From Nitrospira sp. SG-bin1 (GTDB lineage Bacteria > Nitrospirota > Nitrospiria > Nitrospirales > Nitrospiraceae): a stretch of 64,000 bases of DNA. The stretch lies in the NCBI GenBank assembly GCA_002083365.1, contig LVWS01000033.1, positions 1 to 64,000 of the forward strand. The letters run 5' to 3'. Every line of letters begins with the position of its first letter. Positions within the stretch are counted from its first letter, which is position 1. The position numbers were made by a program, and so were the translations under genes. The notes below the pieces were generated by a model. The model was not told the DNA's origin, did no database searches, and was given only the letters and a program-made list of their open reading frames with translations. This document shows, in pieces, positions 26,812 through 35,869 of this stretch.

Positions 26812-27120
26812 ATGAAGCTCACACAATCGGCCGTCGAACGGTTGAAGGCATTGGTTCAGGAGCATCCCGAGGATCCTATCGTTCGAGTGCAGGTGAAGGA
26901 TCTGGATGAAGCGCGCCTGGCCTTCAGCATTACGTTGGAGGCCAACGTTCAGCCGGACGACGACGTGCGGATACACGACGGTTTGACAGTGGCGATACCC
27001 GCAACCAGCACCGTTCGCATGAACGGCGTCACCGTGGACTATCAGGAAGGGAGCGGCTTCACATTCCACCACGCCGATCACCAGGACGATCTTCGTCTCG
27101 GCCTCATCAACTTGAACTGA
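26812..27120 (+). CDS. HesB/IscA-fold protein lacking cluster ligands
   Basis: 102 residues with the size and order of A-type carriers: MKLTQSAVERLKALV, a VRVQVKDLDEARLAF strand pair, then VTVDYQEGSGFTFH, which equals the V-D-x-x-x-G-x-G-F region. It contains no cysteine at all, so it cannot hold an Fe-S cluster in the usual way; histidines (HHADH) lie where CxC would be. It is probably a divergent structural relative. Compare the canonical protein at 2653-2973. Confidence 0.65.
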   Translation: MKLTQSAVERLKALVQEHPEDPIVRVQVKDLDEARLAFSITLEANVQPDDDVRIHDGLTVAIPATSTVRMNGVTVDYQEGSGFTFHHADHQDDLRLGLINLN

Positions 27121-27153
27121 CTTCCATTAACCACAGGGCTTGAGTTCCAGCTG

Positions 27154-27179
27154 ACTCGCCATCTTTCAATACGGCGAGT
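27154..27179 (+). terminator. Hairpin after the HesB-like gene
   Basis: ACTCGCC (27154-27160) pairs with GGCGAGT (27173-27179), loop 12, followed by GTTTC. A weak terminator candidate. Confidence 0.4.
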
Positions 27180-27421
27180 GTTTCACATATTCAACGAATC
27201 CTCACCAGAAAGACCTTTACAGGATTACCACGGGAGAGCAGACTAGAACACAACCGTTCAAGGGAAGAGAGGCATGGCCTGGTGCGGCTTCGTGGAGTAA
27301 CGATCACGGCATGCAGAACACTTGTGGGTAGACATGGACCGTTGGCGAGTCTCTCTTTGAGGGAAAATCCACTTCGACTCGAATCCATTCCTGCCGGCGC
27401 AACCGGCGAACGTATAACGCG

Positions 27422-28090
27422 GTGACTCTGGAGCAGGAAGAAGATTTGCGAGAGAGCAAGTACGCCGTATCGTCCTATGTTAGCGTGGCATTTCTCGCGG
27501 CGTGGGCCGGATGGGTCCCATTCTGTTGGGCACAGTCAGATGGCCTAGCACCGGATGCCCGAGCCATTTTGAAACGCGGGACAATCGAAGCCGGTGGAAC
27601 CGTCGGGTACTGGGAAGAGTTTCTCTTTCCCACCGAGGCACACACAGCCACTCGCCATGCCATCTTTGTCATGCCCAGGCTGGGGGTGGTCATGACCGAT
27701 GAAACGGATGCCGGCCTGCTGTCCGGCAACCTACAGATTCTTGTGGAACCCTTCTATGGTCGATTTCAGAACAGGTTTTCTGCTGATACGGTCGGGGCTT
27801 CGCTAATCGTGAAATACAATCTGCTCTCATTCGGACGCTGGGTGCCCTTCTGGGATGCCGGAGTCGGAGTGCTGTGGACCGATCTTGCTCCCCGCATTGC
27901 CGAAGACAGTAGCCAGGTGAACTTTGCCCTTCAGACCGGACCAGGCGTTCAATACTTTCCGACGACGCGCCTGGCTGTGACAGTTGGAGTACGATACCAT
28001 CACATCTCGAACGCCGGGATAGGACAACGGAACCTTGGATTGGATGCCGTGCTTCCCTATGCCGGAATGTCCTGGTTTTTTTCGCATTAA
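27422..28090 (+). CDS. pagL: Lipid A 3-O-deacylase (PagL family)
   Basis: 222 residues with an N-terminal hydrophobic signal (VSVAFLAAWAGWVPFCWAQ) and an amphipathic beta-barrel body. The hallmark RYHHISNAGIGQRNLGLD near the C-terminus holds the His and Ser of the PagL catalytic site in the outer membrane. PagL removes the 3-O acyl chain of lipid A. The protein ends on an aromatic residue cluster (MSWFFSH) near the usual outer-membrane C-terminus. The start is a GTG at 27422; a slightly later start is possible. It sits alone before a two-component cluster. Confidence 0.82.
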   Translation: MTLEQEEDLRESKYAVSSYVSVAFLAAWAGWVPFCWAQSDGLAPDARAILKRGTIEAGGTVGYWEEFLFPTEAHTATRHAIFVMPRLGVVMTDETDAGLLSGNLQILVEPFYGRFQNRFSADTVGASLIVKYNLLSFGRWVPFWDAGVGVLWTDLAPRIAEDSSQVNFALQTGPGVQYFPTTRLAVTVGVRYHHISNAGIGQRNLGLDAVLPYAGMSWFFSH

Positions 28091-28296
28091 GACTTCGGAC
28101 AGTCACGAGCCATGCCTTATAAACGGCATCACCGTGGGCAATCAAAGAGGAACCTTGCACGAGCAGAATAGCTATCCGTTCGACCCAGGAACTCGCTATA
28201 ACCTCGGCGGGAATAGCCAAATCTCCAAATCTTATGGCGCCGCCTCCATTTCTCTCCGGGAAGACTTCCTGCCGATACCTGCTGGATGGCAGTTCC

Positions 28297-28312
28297 TGGT
28301 CCTGCCTTTGCA
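28297..28312 (+). promoter_or_regulatory. Candidate sigma-54 promoter
   Basis: TGG ... TTTGCA with GG (28298-28299) and GC (28310-28311) separated by exactly ten bases, the -24/-12 spacing of RpoN promoters. It lies 109 bases before the NtrC-like regulator start at 28421. The region 28091-28420 otherwise shows no gene. A chance match cannot be excluded. Confidence 0.4.
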
Positions 28313-28420
28313 GCCCCACCCTTTTAGTAAGCCGAATCGCAGTAAACTGATGCATAATGCGCCAGGGGCTCTGGTGTGCAGTAGCAATTTGGGACAGGCA
28401 ATACCTAGGTGGAGTAGGAA

Positions 28421-29800
28421 ATGAGAGAAGAATGGGGCGCCATTCTCGTCGTCGACGACGATGCAGATATGAGGGAATTGGCCTACGACATGCTGAAAGA
28501 CCGGGGTCATCAAGTAACCACGGCTGGGAGCGGCGAGGAAGCTCTGAAACGATTGACCGAAGAAGATTATGCCGTTGTCCTGACGGATCTTCGGATGAAA
28601 GGTATGCAGGGGCTCGAATTGCTGACCCAGGTCAAGCGAGACCATCCGGAGATCAACGTGATCCTCATGACCGCCTTCGGATCGGTGGAGACGGCGGTCG
28701 AGGCCATGAAACATGGAGCGAACGATTATCTCACCAAGCCGGTCAAGAAGGACGAGCTGATCCGCGTCGTGGAACGGGTGATCAGGGAAGCGGCCTTACG
28801 GCGCGAGGTGAGCCGGCTCAGAAAAGAAGTTCACAAGGAATATAGTTTTCATCAAATACTGGGCAAGAGCAAGGCGATCCAGGCGGTCTTCGATCTCATT
28901 CGGCGGGTGGCGGATAGTCCGACCAACGTGCTCATCACGGGAGAAAGCGGAACCGGGAAAGAATTGGTCGCCAAGGCCATTCACTACAACAGTGACAGGA
29001 AAGAGGCGCCCTTCATCCCGGTCAACTGCGCCGCGATTCCAGAGCAGCTGTTGGAGAGCGAACTGTTCGGGCATATGAGAGGCGCCTTCACCGATGCAAA
29101 GGTGGACAAGCGGGGATTGTTCGAAGAAGCGCAGAAAGGCACGCTGTTCCTCGATGAGATCAGCGAGCTGCCGCTCATGCTGCAGGCGAAAATCCTCCGC
29201 GCCATTCAGGAAAAGGAGATCCGGCGAGTGGGAGCCACCAAGCCGATCTCGGTGGATGTGCGCATCATCGCGGCCACCAACCTGAATCTCAGCGAGGAAG
29301 TGAAGAACAAGCGGTTCCGTGAGGACCTCTACTATCGACTCAACGTGATCGAGTTGAAGCTGCCGCCGCTCCGAGAGCGACGCGAAGATATTCCGCTTCT
29401 GGTGGAGGCCTTTCTCAAGAAGTGCGGTGAGGCCCGCGGGAAGGAGGTCAAGGGTGTCAGCGAGGCGGCGCTGGCCATGCTGATGGATTATGCCTGGCCC
29501 GGTAACGTGCGGGAACTGGAAAACGTCATCGAACGGGCCGTGACGCTCAGTCGAGGAGAGAAGGTTTCACCGGATGATCTGCCCGGGGCGGTGCAAGGGG
29601 CCCGTGGGGATCGGCGGGTGCTGGACGAAGCCGCCGAGCATACATTGCCCCTGCACGAGCTCGAGAAAGAATATATCAAGAAGGTGTTGGAAAAGACCGG
29701 CGGCAACAAATATCAGGCCGCCCACGCGCTTGGCATCGACCGCAAGACCCTGTATCGTAAACTCGCCGAGATCGAAGGCAAGCCTCATCCGGAGGAGTAA
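28421..29800 (+). CDS. NtrC-family sigma-54 response regulator
   Basis: 459 residues: receiver (~1-120; acidic VVDDDAD, phospho-Asp in VVLTDLRMKGM, Lys in YLTKPVKK), AAA+ activator domain (~140-380; Walker A GESGTGKE, GAFTDA loop contacting sigma-54, Walker B LFLDEIS, R-finger region) and a Fis-type helix-turn-helix (NKYQAAHALGIDRKTLYRKL) at the end. All modules for activating RpoN promoters are intact. The following gene (29861) is a PAS histidine kinase of NtrB type and the likely partner. Confidence 0.95.
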   Translation: MREEWGAILVVDDDADMRELAYDMLKDRGHQVTTAGSGEEALKRLTEEDYAVVLTDLRMKGMQGLELLTQVKRDHPEINVILMTAFGSVETAVEAMKHGANDYLTKPVKKDELIRVVERVIREAALRREVSRLRKEVHKEYSFHQILGKSKAIQAVFDLIRRVADSPTNVLITGESGTGKELVAKAIHYNSDRKEAPFIPVNCAAIPEQLLESELFGHMRGAFTDAKVDKRGLFEEAQKGTLFLDEISELPLMLQAKILRAIQEKEIRRVGATKPISVDVRIIAATNLNLSEEVKNKRFREDLYYRLNVIELKLPPLRERREDIPLLVEAFLKKCGEARGKEVKGVSEAALAMLMDYAWPGNVRELENVIERAVTLSRGEKVSPDDLPGAVQGARGDRRVLDEAAEHTLPLHELEKEYIKKVLEKTGGNKYQAAHALGIDRKTLYRKLAEIEGKPHPEE

Positions 29801-29860
29801 CAACCTCTTTACCGATCATCGAATCAGGATTGAAGTCGAATAATCCTGACCCAGGCCGGG

Positions 29861-32560
29861 ATGGATCGCATGAATGGTGTCGGCAGTCTCGCTATGCGTA
29901 GTGCACCCTGGGCGATTCCTCTTCTGACGATAGGCATTTTTGCCTTTGACCTGCTGACTCCGGTGGGCGTAGCCCTATCGATTCTGTATGTCGTTCCGTT
30001 GCTGCTCACGTATGCATCTCCCCGCACGAGGGACCCGTTCTACTTTGCCGCTGTTGTCACGCTACTGACGTGGGTTGACGTTTTGATAAGTCCGTCCGGT
30101 CTCCCGATGCCCTATGCCCTGTTCAACCGTATCTTGGGCACGGCGGTCATCTGGGTCATCGCCATCGGACTGATCCGATATAAGAGCACTCAGCACCAGC
30201 TGAAATCGGCGTTGGTTGAACAGGCCCATGCCGAAGGGCTGATGATGGAGGCGCAGGAGGCGCGCTACCACGCGAATCGGGAGGCGGTGCGTGCCGCAGT
30301 CGGCCGCGAAGATGCGGAAGAGCGACTCCTGGTCAGCCAACTCAGGTTGGAAGGGATCATCGAATCCGCCATGGATGCGATCATAACCGTGGACGAAGAT
30401 CAGCGAGTCGTGTTGTTCAACCGAGCCGCCGAACACATGTTCGCCTGTCCTTTTCGAGAGGCTCTCGGACAGCCGCTCGATCGATTCTTGCCCGCACGGT
30501 TCCGCGAGGCCCATCGTCACCATGTTCAGACGTTCGGACAATCCGGTGTGACGAGCCGGAAGATGGGGCAATTGGGAACGGTGAAGGGACTTCGCTCGAA
30601 CGGAGAAGAATTTCCGATCGAAGCGGCCATCTCGCATATCGCCGTCGAGAGAAAGCAATACTATACCGTCATTCTTCGCGACATCTCCGAACGGAAACAA
30701 TCGGAGGAGATTCTGCAAGCGAAGGAAACATTCACTCGTGACGTGCTGGATTCCCTCCCGGCGCACATTTGCGTGTTGGAAAAGAGCGGAACCATCATGA
30801 GGACGAATGATGCTTGGAAGAGGTTCGCCGAAGACAATTCGGATTCCGCTTCGACCGCCGGGGATGTGGGGGACAACTATCTGGAGGTATGCCGGCGAGC
30901 CGTCGCGAACGGAGATTCGACCGCCGAGTCGATTCTTCGCGGTATCCAGGAGGTTCTTGAAGGAAAGCAGACGACCTTCAGTGCCGAATATCCGTGCCAT
31001 TCGCCCAACGAACCGAGATGGTTCCTGCTTCGCGTCACTCCGCTGAAAGACGCCAGCGGGGTGGTGCTCGCACATCTCAACATCACCGCCCGGAAGCAGG
31101 TCGAGGAAAACCTCCAGCAGAGCCAGCGGCAGCTGGCCACCTTGATCGGCAATTTGCCCGGCTATGTCTATCGTTGCCGCAACGACCGTGACTGGACCTT
31201 GCAGTACATCAGTGAAGGAGTCTTCGATCTGACCGGATACACGGTCGAGGAGTACCTGTCGCAGAAGACCGTCACGTGCGGGGAGAAAACACATCCGGAT
31301 GACGGTGAGCAGGTATGGAAGGAAGTGCAAGCCGCCTTGGAACGACGCCGACCTTTCGAGATGACCTATCGTATCCTGACCAAGTCCGGCGAGGTGAAAT
31401 GGGTCTGGGAGAGGGGAGAGGGGATCTATGCACCGGACGGCACACTGAGCTATCTGGAGGGCTTCGTCACGGACGTCACGGAGCGGAAGCGCGCCGAACA
31501 TTTGCTGCGGCAGAGCGAAGAACGCTACCGGCGTCTGATCGCCATTTCGCCCTATGCGATTCTGGTGAACCGGGGAGACCGCGTCATTTTCGCCAATGAC
31601 CGGGCTATCAAACTGTTCGGCGCGGTGAAGGCGGAGGAGATTTTGGGAAAGCCTCCCATGGACCTGTTTCATCCCGATTTTCACGATGCCGTGCGCGAGC
31701 GTATCCATGAATTGCTGGAGGGCGGCCCGCCCGTCCCGATGATCGAGGAACAAATCGTCAGGGTGGACGGTACGTCGATCGATGTCGAAGTGAGCGCGGC
31801 GCGGTTCGTCGATGAAGAAGGGCCGGCCATCCTGGTCATGCTCCGGGACATCAGCGAACGCATACGGCTGCAGGACCAATTGCGAAAGACCGAGCGAATC
31901 GCCGAGCTCGGCACCCTCGCATCCGGAATGGCGCATGAAATCGGGACCCCGATGAACGTCATCCTCGGCCGCGCGGAATATTTGATGGATCGCGTGACGG
32001 AAGAGCCGGTCAAGAAGGGGCTTCAGACCATCGTCACCCAGGTCGAACGGATTACCAGAGTCATGAACCAACTGCTCGCCTTTGCACGGCGCAAGCCGCC
32101 GGTACGTGCCCCGCACCTCTTGAAGGACATTGTTGAGGACGGCCTGGAACTGTTTCGAGAACGGCTGGCGAAAAACGGCGTCGTGGTCGAATTGTCGTTG
32201 GACATTGATTGCCCAAGGGTGCTGGCGGATCCCGATCAGATGAGTCAAGTCTTCATCAATCTCGTGATGAACGCGGTGCATGCCATGCCGGACGGGGGGA
32301 CGTTGCGAATCGGTCTTGGTCCGGAAAAACAGACGGTGAAACTGACGGTGGGCGATACCGGCCACGGAATTCCCAAAGACGTGGTCAGGAAAATCTTCGA
32401 GCCGTTCTTTACGACAAAAGATTTCGGCCAAGGGACCGGATTGGGATTGACCGTGGTCAAGGGCATCATCGAGGAACATCAGGGGTCCATCACCGTGGAG
32501 AGCGAAGAAGGAAAAGGCACGACGTTTACGATCCTGCTGCCGCAAGCCGATAACGGATAA
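29861..32560 (+). CDS. PAS sensor histidine kinase (NtrB-like)
   Basis: 899 residues. About four membrane segments in the first ~110 residues, then a coiled linker and four PAS regions, each closed by an ERK motif (DISERKQSEE, ITARKQVEEN, VTERKRAEHL, DISERIRLQD). The transmitter has the HisKA motif LASGMAHEIGTPMNVILG with the phospho-accepting His and a complete ATPase domain (NLVMNAVHAM, VGDTGHGIP, GLGLTVVKG). It starts 60 bases after the NtrC-like regulator. ATG 29861 is used; an ATG three codons later is possible. The signal sensed is unknown. Confidence 0.93.
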   Translation: MDRMNGVGSLAMRSAPWAIPLLTIGIFAFDLLTPVGVALSILYVVPLLLTYASPRTRDPFYFAAVVTLLTWVDVLISPSGLPMPYALFNRILGTAVIWVIAIGLIRYKSTQHQLKSALVEQAHAEGLMMEAQEARYHANREAVRAAVGREDAEERLLVSQLRLEGIIESAMDAIITVDEDQRVVLFNRAAEHMFACPFREALGQPLDRFLPARFREAHRHHVQTFGQSGVTSRKMGQLGTVKGLRSNGEEFPIEAAISHIAVERKQYYTVILRDISERKQSEEILQAKETFTRDVLDSLPAHICVLEKSGTIMRTNDAWKRFAEDNSDSASTAGDVGDNYLEVCRRAVANGDSTAESILRGIQEVLEGKQTTFSAEYPCHSPNEPRWFLLRVTPLKDASGVVLAHLNITARKQVEENLQQSQRQLATLIGNLPGYVYRCRNDRDWTLQYISEGVFDLTGYTVEEYLSQKTVTCGEKTHPDDGEQVWKEVQAALERRRPFEMTYRILTKSGEVKWVWERGEGIYAPDGTLSYLEGFVTDVTERKRAEHLLRQSEERYRRLIAISPYAILVNRGDRVIFANDRAIKLFGAVKAEEILGKPPMDLFHPDFHDAVRERIHELLEGGPPVPMIEEQIVRVDGTSIDVEVSAARFVDEEGPAILVMLRDISERIRLQDQLRKTERIAELGTLASGMAHEIGTPMNVILGRAEYLMDRVTEEPVKKGLQTIVTQVERITRVMNQLLAFARRKPPVRAPHLLKDIVEDGLELFRERLAKNGVVVELSLDIDCPRVLADPDQMSQVFINLVMNAVHAMPDGGTLRIGLGPEKQTVKLTVGDTGHGIPKDVVRKIFEPFFTTKDFGQGTGLGLTVVKGIIEEHQGSITVESEEGKGTTFTILLPQADNG

Positions 32561-32823
32561 CCGTCAGCTGTCAGTGATCAGCTCTCAGGCCAGAGAGACG
32601 GTCGAAAGCTGATAGCTGACTGCTATTGGCCCGCTGTGGCATCTCGCTACGATAGGGCCTCCCTTCATCGTGGTGTTTCTCGCCACCGGGCCTTCTTCAC
32701 AATCAATTTCCCTCAGGATTCCTTTGAATCCGACCCATCCCCATGAACGGCTCGTGTCGGCATCTTCCTTGCTGGTAATCGGGCATGGGTCAGGCAAGCG
32801 ACATGACGGAATGAGAGCAGAGC

Positions 32824-33222
32824 ATGTCAACGGTAGCAAAAGGAAGAGCCGCCATGGTGCTCATTGTGGAAGATGACCGAGAGATGCGCAGTCTGCTGTG
32901 CGATGAGTTGTGGGGAACGGGGTATCAACTCCGTGAAGCCCGCAATGGAGACGAAGCGTTTCTCGCGGTGCTGCAATCGGTACCGGATCTGATTCTCACG
33001 GACCTTCGGATGCCGGCGGGAGGAGATGATTACATCAGCCGGTTGCGGACCGTGGCACCCGCCTGTCCGATCGTCGTCATGACCGCGTTCGGCGATGCCG
33101 CGTTGAAAGCACGGGTACTCAAGGCGGGAGCCACTGCCTATTTCGACAAACCGGTGCGGCTTGCCGATCTCAAGAAGTGTGTGCAACAATTGCTCGGCCA
33201 CGGAAGTGGGGCCGATAGCTGA
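32824..33222 (+). CDS. Stand-alone response regulator receiver
   Basis: 132 residues, a single receiver domain: acidic pair in LIVEDDREM, phospho-Asp in LILTDLRMPAG, Thr in VMTAFGD and Lys in YFDKPVRL. No output domain, so it may pass phosphate on or act by contact. It lies between the NtrB-like kinase and the PAS sigma-54 activator, and its downstream partner may be the latter. The upstream 260 bases contain a short degenerate repeat of the AGCTGATAGCTGA kind (32561-32625). Confidence 0.9.
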   Translation: MSTVAKGRAAMVLIVEDDREMRSLLCDELWGTGYQLREARNGDEAFLAVLQSVPDLILTDLRMPAGGDDYISRLRTVAPACPIVVMTAFGDAALKARVLKAGATAYFDKPVRLADLKKCVQQLLGHGSGADS

Positions 33223-33276
33223 CACGTCCGGCCGGTCGGACGAATGACGTAGCTATTTGCTTATCCACTGTCATGT

Positions 33277-34695
33277 GTGAGCAGAGAGGATATATTCTCC
33301 GGAAGCGAGAGCACCTTGTCTGACTCAGGCAGCTCCAATCAACCGGCGCTCATTGACCCCGTCATTGCCGCACGAGTCGAAGCGATCAAACAGTTGGCTC
33401 AGGGTCTGTCCGACCGGGTGGCGGTCATGGATCGATCGTTCAACGTCGTCTACGCGAATGAAGCGGCTTGGTCCACGGACCAGGCTGCAAAACCATCGCG
33501 GCCTCACGCCAAGTGTTACGAAGCGTTTGCACATCGGACAGACCCCTGCGGGACCTGTCCGGCCATAAAGGTATTCGACGCGCCGGGAGTGCAGTGTGTG
33601 TCCTGTGCGAGTGAAGGAGACGGCACGGCCTGTGGAATGCAGCAGGCCTTTCCCCTGGCGGATGCGAACGGAGCCGTGGCCTCGATGCTGGTCCTCTTTC
33701 AACCTGCACCGAAACCTCCTCATCGATCGACGCCCGAGGACTCCGTCGATCAGGCCCAAGGGGATCGGTTGGGGGATTTGCTCGGTCGGAGTCCGGTCAT
33801 GCGGCAGCTGTTCGACATGACCCGCCTCGTGGCGGACAGCTCGGCCGCCGTCCTGATCCAGGGCGAGAGCGGAACGGGAAAAGAACTTTTGGCGAAAACG
33901 ATCCATGCGCTCAGTAATCGGAAGGATCAACCCTTCATCGTCGTCGATTGCGGCTCATTGCCAGAAACGCTGCTCGAAAGCGAGCTGTTCGGCCATGTGA
34001 AGGGCGCCTTTACGGGGGCGGTCGCCAACAAGCGGGGGCTCTTCGAAGAGGCGGACGGAGGGACGATTTTCCTCGATGAGATTGCCGATACGACGCCGAT
34101 CTTTCAAGCGAAGCTGCTGCGCGTGCTGCAAGAGGGGGAGATCAAACCGGTCGGCGGGACGAGGTCGATCAAGATTCACGCGCGTGTCATCTCCGCCTCG
34201 AACAAAGACTTGTCCGAATTGGTGAAGGCCAAGACGTTTCGGCAGGATCTCTACTATCGATTGGCGGTTTTGCCGCTCTATTTGCCGGCGCTGCGCGAGC
34301 GGCGGGAAGACATTCCGCTGTTGGTTCAGCATTTCGTTGCCGCGTCGTGCCCTCGGCATCATCAACCCGTGCGTCAGGTGGCGGAACGAACGATGCGGGC
34401 GCTGCGCGACGCTCCTTGGCCCGGCAATGTCCGGCAATTGCAGCATTACATCGAACGGGCCGTGGTGACGACCGGCGGACCATGGCTGATATGCGACGAT
34501 TTGATGTCAGGTGGGATCGTGGCCGAAGACGAGAGTTTGCGGTCAGCCGCGCGCGGAGCCGTTGCGCAGACCGAGCGCATCCGGATCGTTGACGCGTTGC
34601 AAAAGACCGCGGGAAATCGGTTGAAGGCGGCCAAGTTGCTCAAAATCAGCCGGGCCAGTCTCTACAACAAGCTTCGGGCCTATAGCATCGACTAA
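33277..34695 (+). CDS. PAS-domain sigma-54 activator
   Basis: 472 residues starting at GTG 33277 (an internal start is possible). The N-terminal ~150 residues form a PAS-like sensor with a cysteine cluster: KCYEAF, DPCGTCP, VQCVSCASE and TACGM, six or more Cys that could bind a metal or Fe-S cluster or respond to redox. The AAA+ domain follows (Walker A GESGTGKE, GAFTGA sigma-54 loop, Walker B FLDEIAD), then a Fis-type helix-turn-helix (NRLKAAKLLKISRASLYNKL). It probably reads the signal of the preceding receiver or kinase. Confidence 0.9.
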   Translation: MSREDIFSGSESTLSDSGSSNQPALIDPVIAARVEAIKQLAQGLSDRVAVMDRSFNVVYANEAAWSTDQAAKPSRPHAKCYEAFAHRTDPCGTCPAIKVFDAPGVQCVSCASEGDGTACGMQQAFPLADANGAVASMLVLFQPAPKPPHRSTPEDSVDQAQGDRLGDLLGRSPVMRQLFDMTRLVADSSAAVLIQGESGTGKELLAKTIHALSNRKDQPFIVVDCGSLPETLLESELFGHVKGAFTGAVANKRGLFEEADGGTIFLDEIADTTPIFQAKLLRVLQEGEIKPVGGTRSIKIHARVISASNKDLSELVKAKTFRQDLYYRLAVLPLYLPALRERREDIPLLVQHFVAASCPRHHQPVRQVAERTMRALRDAPWPGNVRQLQHYIERAVVTTGGPWLICDDLMSGGIVAEDESLRSAARGAVAQTERIRIVDALQKTAGNRLKAAKLLKISRASLYNKLRAYSID

Positions 34696-34872
34696 CCTCC
34701 TCGTTGCCTTTTTCCACCTCCTTCGATTCGCATGTGAAAGCGAATTGTGGCTCAGCCGCGACAGTCGCTTCCATCTGACCTCCGGTCTAACTAACACGAT
34801 GAACGATTTCCGGACAGCCGGTATGTATGGAGCCATTGGTTTTTAGGGATATTGCCATTACAAGCAGGTCAT

Positions 34873-35427
34873 ATGGACACACTGACGGTCTTACATCTGT
34901 TGAAGGGCGGCGATCGGCGTTCCATCGGCCGCTCCAATCATGTCGTGGCACTCGTGCGCCGACAGCCGGCACTGTTTCCCGTCCTGATTGGGGGCATGCA
35001 CCATGCGGACGAGCTTGTCCGCATGCGTGCCGCCGATGCAGTCGAAAAACTCACCGAGATGAATCCTGAGTGGCTTCGCCCATTCAAAGCGCGGCTCATC
35101 ACGTTGGCGGGCAGGGCAACACAGCAAGAGCTGCGATGGCATTTGGCCCAGATGCTGCCTCGCTTGACGTTGTCGAAAAGAGATCGGGTAATTGTGCTGG
35201 CGTTGCTTCGACGGTATGTCAAGGATGAAAGCCGAATCGTGAAGACCTTCGCGATGCAGGGCTTGACCGATTTGGCAAAGCAGGACCCCCGGTTAGCGAA
35301 ATCAATTCGACCGCTCCTCTTATCGCTCACCAGGACCGGTAGTCCGGCTATGAAAAGCCGAGGACGGAAGCTCTTGCTCCAACTCAATGCATTGACATTG
35401 CCCCGTCCTGCCCCAGGATCCCCCTAG
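34873..35427 (+). CDS. HEAT-repeat-like protein
   Basis: 184 residues from ATG 34873, entirely helical and basic, with repeated units typical of HEAT/ARM solenoids (ADELVRMRAADAVEKLTEM, DESRIVKTFAMQGLTDLAKQ). Such scaffolds mediate protein contacts. No catalytic motif. It is followed by hairpin CTGTCCAA-GTAA-TTGGACAG (35431-35450). Its link to the copper genes downstream is unknown. Confidence 0.7.
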   Translation: MDTLTVLHLLKGGDRRSIGRSNHVVALVRRQPALFPVLIGGMHHADELVRMRAADAVEKLTEMNPEWLRPFKARLITLAGRATQQELRWHLAQMLPRLTLSKRDRVIVLALLRRYVKDESRIVKTFAMQGLTDLAKQDPRLAKSIRPLLLSLTRTGSPAMKSRGRKLLLQLNALTLPRPAPGSP

Positions 35428-35642
35428 ATCCTGTCCAAGTAATTGGACAGCATAACATTTTGATTTTTTACAAATGAATAGTTTCTCGGTCGGTTGGCGT
35501 CTTATTCGTAGAAAATTTCCTCACATTGAAATGATGACTTCTCGGTCGTCGAATCTTTTGTAACTTCCCGTTACAACGGCACATTTTGATCAATGAGGCA
35601 TGCGGCGAAGGGAAGGCACGGTGATTGCCCTACGAAAGTAAT

Positions 35643-35865
35643 GCTGGTGAGGGTCTGGGTGATTTTGGACCGGCCTCCGAATGACCCATTCCTTCGCAAG
35701 AAGGAACCCTTCACCAGCTCTTATCCCTCCTGAGAATCGAGGCCGGAAGTTGTTCGGAGGCCGGTCCTCATTTCATAGGATGATCGAGAGAGGACCATTG
35801 AGAATCCTCGGGAGCATCATTTCAACCGGTCGCCTGGTGAGGCGATATATCGAAAGAGGAGGCCG
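35643..35865 (+). promoter_or_regulatory. Structured leader of the multicopper oxidase gene (candidate riboregulator)
   Basis: Segment B, GGACCGGCCTCCGAA (35667-35681), is exactly complementary to B' TTCGGAGGCCGGTCC (35753-35767). Its core CGGCCTCC (35671-35678) is also complementary to GGAGGCCG (35858-35865), which contains the ribosome site of the oxidase gene, and CCGGCCTC matches GAGGCCGG at 35739-35746. A second pair GCTGGTGA (35643-35650)/TCACCAGC (35711-35718) crosses B/B'. Between them lies hairpin TTCCTTC-GCAA-GAAGGAA (35689-35706). The alternatives are mutually exclusive, as in translational switches. The transcription start is unknown. Confidence 0.5.
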
Positions 35866-35869
35866 AGTC

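Noticed and set aside
35431..35450. Relation of CTGTCCAA-GTAA-TTGGACAG to the CATTGGACAG repeats at 11256-11292
   Set aside because: Shared core is short and the context (after a gene stop) fits a hairpin terminator better.
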